Shown in pieces: positions 26,801 to 28,862 of a stretch of 28,862 nucleotides of DNA (within the stretch, counting starts at the first letter, position 1; the number at the start of each line of letters is the position of its first letter). This DNA is from Ligaoa zhengdingensis. Lineage in GTDB: Bacteria; Bacillota; Clostridia; Oscillospirales; Ruminococcaceae. The translations under genes were made by a program, and so were the position numbers. A model generated the notes under the pieces. The model ran no database searches, was not told the DNA's origin, and saw nothing but the letters and a program-made list of their open reading frames with translations. The stretch covers positions 1 through 28,862 of the forward strand of contig NZ_JACRST010000024.1 of the NCBI RefSeq assembly GCF_014384885.1, written 5' to 3'.

Positions 26801-28862
26801 CACCGGCGAGACTTCTTACAACAAGGTTGTTCACTACAAATTCATCCTGAAGGATGTAGTTTCCACTTCGCAGATCCGCGTGAAGCTGGAACCGCAGGAT
26901 GGAAAATCGGTCGGCGCGACTGAGATGCGCGTCTGGGGCAAGCCCAACATGCTCTACGGCTTCAGCGCCAAGGTGGACAACATCGTGCCCGACGACGGCC
27001 AAATTCCTGTTTCGGTCACTGTAGAGGCTGCCCAGGAGGCGCGCACCCTGTATTACAAGGCGGAAGACGCCGAGGGGAAAGCGGTCGACGGTTCGGTGGG
27101 AATCCCTGCGGGCGAAACCGGCGTTTCGTTCTCCGTGGATGCGGCTGAATTGGGCATCGGCGAGGTGAAGCTGAGCCTTTCGCTCAAGGAAGACTTCAGC
27201 GAAGTGAAGGCATACACGCTGACGAAGCGCATTCCGAGCAGCGTGATCAACGATCTGTATGAGCAGGTTAAGACCCCGTATTCGTACGGCGTTGTGCTGC
27301 GCTACTCCGGCGTCGAGGGCGCTTTTGATTCCGCTCTGGTGGACAACGCCAACGTGTTCAGAATGCCCGGTGACAACGAATATGTCTATATGACCTTTGT
27401 GGGCCACGACGGCACGGGTTACCGCACCGGCCTCGCCCGCAGCAAGGATATGCTCAACTGGGAGAAGATTGGCCTGATTCTGGACAACGGCGCCGAGGGC
27501 GCATGGGACGAGTTCAACGCGGCGGGTTACATCGTGCGTGACCACGAGTGGGGCGAGGTTCCGACTCCGCACGTCATGAAGGACGGCCGTTACGCGATGA
27601 CCTATCTTGCTTCGGATACGCCGGGTTATGAGGCGGGTAAGAAGCTCGAGGGCGTGGCCTTCACAGATAAAATCTTTAATGAGGATGGCAGCGTGGCCCA
27701 ATGGACGCGTTACCCCGACCCGATTCTGCCCGCCGTTGAGGATTACGAAGGCGGAATCATCTGGAAGATGCAGGCCCTTTGGGACGACGAGACTCAAAAA
27801 TACTACGGCTTCTACAATGCTGGCGCCACTGAAGTGATGTGCGGCGCAACATCCGATGATCTGATCAACTGGACGCGCATGGAGACCAATCCGCTGCTGA
27901 AAGGCGACAAATCCCCGAGCGGCGAAGTGTGGGGCGCCAGCCAGTGCGCGGATGCGGATGTGGTGAAGATCGGCGATTACTGGGTGATGTTCTACTTCAC
28001 CGGTACGCCGTACGGCATCATCGATTCCTTTGCGGTATCCACAGACCTCTACCATTGGCAGAAGGCATATCTGCCGTTGACCGACCGTGACGACGGTTAC
28101 AACTCCACCTATGCCCATAAGCCCTGCGTGGTGAAGAAGAATGGCGTGGTCTATCACTACTACTGCGCGGTGGGCAATGAGGGCCGTGTGATCGCGGTGG
28201 ATACCTCCGTCGATCTCGGCATCCTGCAAACTGCATTGGCGATCAAGGAAGAGGACTGCACGGCCGGGCAGTACGCGAGATTGCAAAAGGCCATCGCGAC
28301 CCTCCAGAACGAACTCAACAAGGACGGCGGTTCCCTCGAAGAGGTCGAAGCGGCGCGCGACGCGCTGATCGCGGCGGTCGAGGGCGGCGATGTCCCGTCC
28401 GACGTGGATAAGAGCTACCTGGAAGCGCTGATCGCGGCGGTTGACGGCGTGTATGAGGAAGAGCGCTTCACAGCGGAAAGCTGGGCGGCGTTCGAGGAAG
28501 CGCTGACTGCTGCGAAAGACGTGGTTGAGAACGACGCGGCGACCCAGGAGGATGTATTGAGCGCATACCTCGATCTGGTCATGGCGCGCGACGGCCTGAC
28601 CTATGCGCCGGACAAGAGTGCGCTGAAACTGGCCGTTGATCTGGCGAATGCGCTGCTGGAGGATGAGACTCTGGATCTCACCGACGAGTCGAAGGCAGCC
28701 CTGGAAGAGGCGATTGCAGCTGCAAACCTCGTGATTGAAGACGCCGAAGCGACCCAGGAGGATATCGATGCGGCGTATGAAGATGTGATGTATGCGATTG
28801 TGTCGGTCATGGAGAATGAGGTGGACAAAGAGTTCCTGAAGTCCCTGATCGATCAGGCGAAC
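23880..28862 (+). CDS. Giant secreted protein with two tandem GH43/32-superfamily propellers and three discoidin-like domains (3' end outside window)
   Basis: The frame is open from TTG 23880 to the right edge, 1661 codons, with no stop. It starts with a signal peptide (MKKLIAWGL...AYA, cleavage after about residue 28). Approximate order: discoidin/F5-8-like domain 32-200; Ig-like; five-bladed propeller 299-630; helical linker; two discoidin-like domains 695-854 and 859-1021; Ig-like; second propeller 1121-1452; helical linker; FIVAR repeats from about 1507 to the edge. The propellers contain GHDGTGYRTGLARS, TPHIMKDGRYAMTYLASDT, DDETQKYYGFYNA and DVVKIGDYWVMFYFT, resembling the GH43/32/62/117/130 clan. 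I cannot assign the catalytic triad with certainty. The discoidin-like domains share GPRNRW and LEPQD motifs and probably bind carbohydrate. The FIVAR part resembles that of the GH2 protein (RDGLTYAPDKS in both), so a similar anchor is expected beyond the window. It has its own promoter region and no LacI-type box. Confidence 0.85.
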   Translation, partial: MKKLIAWGLSLVMSLSSLSALTTVPAYATEPELVNLAFNDMGAGYPKAFANYTNSGDSLESILDGIISAREGGTLDAGPRNRWSNWNHRGETAYIGVTFECEQEVHSIDWYHFVDTANCPVPKTVAAQYWDGADWQPLNATVADKAYEGEYTTDCYQGRIQQYTLTFDAVTTSQVRMVLEPQDNMCLAGSELQVWGVPRILYGFNVKMGAAANEGVMPGTVEAEASAEERTMYFKLTDSQGNEDEQTVAIPANQTEVAFELNLDKLVTGDIAVKASFLSDYSESKEYTFVKRIPDSVFEELYEEVKTPYEYGIVLSFSGVKGDFDSDLIDNPNVFTIPGDDEYVYMTYVGHDGTGYRTGLARSEDMVNWEKIGKILENGEPGAWDEFNAAGYIVRDHKWGEIPTPHIMKDGRYAMTYLASDTAGYEAGIKRAGVAFSDKIFNDDGSVAQWTRHPDPVLDAHDGAYPYEKGTIWKLQAIWDDETQKYYGFYNAATGPEVMCGAVSDDLINWKRMDTNPLLTVDSAPDGAAWGASHNADADVVKIGDYWVMFYFTSSPGGIIDSFAVSQDLIHWQKSYIPLLTRNGSYSSTYAHKPCVVKKNGVVYHYYNAVGSAGRLIAVDTSIDLSVLRKAQELEPGSCSEALYQNLQTKIAAVQAELYKDGGSLEAIEAALAELTAAYDDCKVVIDEPVGLDNLALNTDGSEYPKVFAGHTNGSEFPSYMVDGIISGKEGGNHDEGPRNRWTNWGQNVGKTEYIGSEFGAKKTVEVVNLYAFNDGSDVPAPKSVAVEYRDAEGNWQPVANAETKSVIYDEDGKVKLFGITFDAVATDAIRLALEPAGENKSVGVTEMKIFGSPYVPMDELTNLALNENGSGYPEAFAGYTNGGDNLQQLNDGIVSGGEGQPHDDGPRNRWTNYNHTGTEYAGVKFESEQDVYMVEWFAFNDGGGVPTPKSVEVQYWDGENWRPADASTSSEPYTGETSYNKVVHYKFILKDVVSTSQIRVKLEPQDGKSVGATEMRVWGKPNMLYGFSAKVDNIVPDDGQIPVSVTVEAAQEARTLYYKAEDAEGKAVDGSVGIPAGETGVSFSVDAAELGIGEVKLSLSLKEDFSEVKAYTLTKRIPSSVINDLYEQVKTPYSYGVVLRYSGVEGAFDSALVDNANVFRMPGDNEYVYMTFVGHDGTGYRTGLARSKDMLNWEKIGLILDNGAEGAWDEFNAAGYIVRDHEWGEVPTPHVMKDGRYAMTYLASDTPGYEAGKKLEGVAFTDKIFNEDGSVAQWTRYPDPILPAVEDYEGGIIWKMQALWDDETQKYYGFYNAGATEVMCGATSDDLINWTRMETNPLLKGDKSPSGEVWGASQCADADVVKIGDYWVMFYFTGTPYGIIDSFAVSTDLYHWQKAYLPLTDRDDGYNSTYAHKPCVVKKNGVVYHYYCAVGNEGRVIAVDTSVDLGILQTALAIKEEDCTAGQYARLQKAIATLQNELNKDGGSLEEVEAARDALIAAVEGGDVPSDVDKSYLEALIAAVDGVYEEERFTAESWAAFEEALTAAKDVVENDAATQEDVLSAYLDLVMARDGLTYAPDKSALKLAVDLANALLEDETLDLTDESKAALEEAIAAANLVIEDAEATQEDIDAAYEDVMYAIVSVMENEVDKEFLKSLIDQAN
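24926..28240 (+). repeat. Tandem in-frame duplication of Ig-like/propeller unit in the third giant gene
   Basis: The propeller beginning GHDGTGYRTGLARS at 24926 recurs at 27401 (offset 2475 bp). Near the 3' end of the unit, codons for VVYHYY at 25683 and 28146 are offset by 2463 bp, so the copies differ by four codons in length. Protein identity is clearly high throughout, and the preceding Ig-like and discoidin-like domains are repeated too. The middle discoidin-like domain (about 25963-26440) has no propeller of its own. Confidence 0.85.

Noticed and set aside
23904..28286. Minus-strand open frame of 1460 codons opposite the third giant gene
   Set aside because: Shadow of the real plus-strand gene that starts with TTG at 23880; the plus frame has a signal peptide and repeated propellers.

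Overview
The window looks like a chromosomal segment of an anaerobic, GC-rich Gram-positive gut-type bacterium, most likely a member of class Clostridia (Oscillospiraceae/Ruminococcaceae-like). The reasons are strong AGGAGG ribosome-binding sites, an oxygen-sensitive glycyl radical enzyme, a lipobox substrate-binding lipoprotein, and giant secreted proteins with FIVAR repeats and a C-terminal membrane anchor. This placement is inference; no rRNA or other marker gene is present. All recognised genes lie on the + strand and concern carbohydrate degradation and uptake.

Layout. (1) 1-439: a regulatory region without a convincing gene, with several palindromes and a promoter. (2) 440-7252: a 2270-residue secreted LacZ-type GH2 glycosidase with three related beta-sandwich modules, about five FIVAR repeats and a surface anchor, followed by a terminator. 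(3) 7461-8504: a LacI-family regulator. (4) 8768-14170: an operon of glycyl radical activase, glycyl radical enzyme (GRE), and the ATPase and permease of a ribose/galactose-type ABC importer. (5) 14414-15442: the sugar-binding lipoprotein with its own promoter. (6) 15544-23463: a 2639-residue secreted protein with two complete GH43 propellers, five LamG-like domains and several Ig-like domains, ending in the same C-terminal module as the GH2 protein, then a terminator. (7) 23880-28862: a third giant secreted protein starting with TTG and running off the right edge, with two tandem GH43/32-superfamily propellers and three discoidin-like domains.

How it fits together. Surface GH2 and GH43-type enzymes would release sugars from a complex, probably plant-derived, glycan. 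The CUT2-type importer would bring an unphosphorylated monosaccharide into the cell, where the GRE, co-transcribed with the importer, would act on it by radical chemistry. The LacI regulator probably controls the set. Ten-bp boxes (TTAACGATAA type) occur three times at 12-bp spacing immediately after near-perfect sigma-A promoters in front of both the GRE operon and the binding-protein gene, with identical geometry, and once in front of lacI itself. The GH2 gene and the third giant gene lack these boxes and have other palindromic arrays, so they probably answer to different regulators.

The best candidate for an undescribed system is this locus: a short, atypical GRE wired by a shared operator to a CUT2 sugar importer, with no sugar kinase, isomerase or aldolase visible. 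The substrate cannot be deduced from sequence alone.
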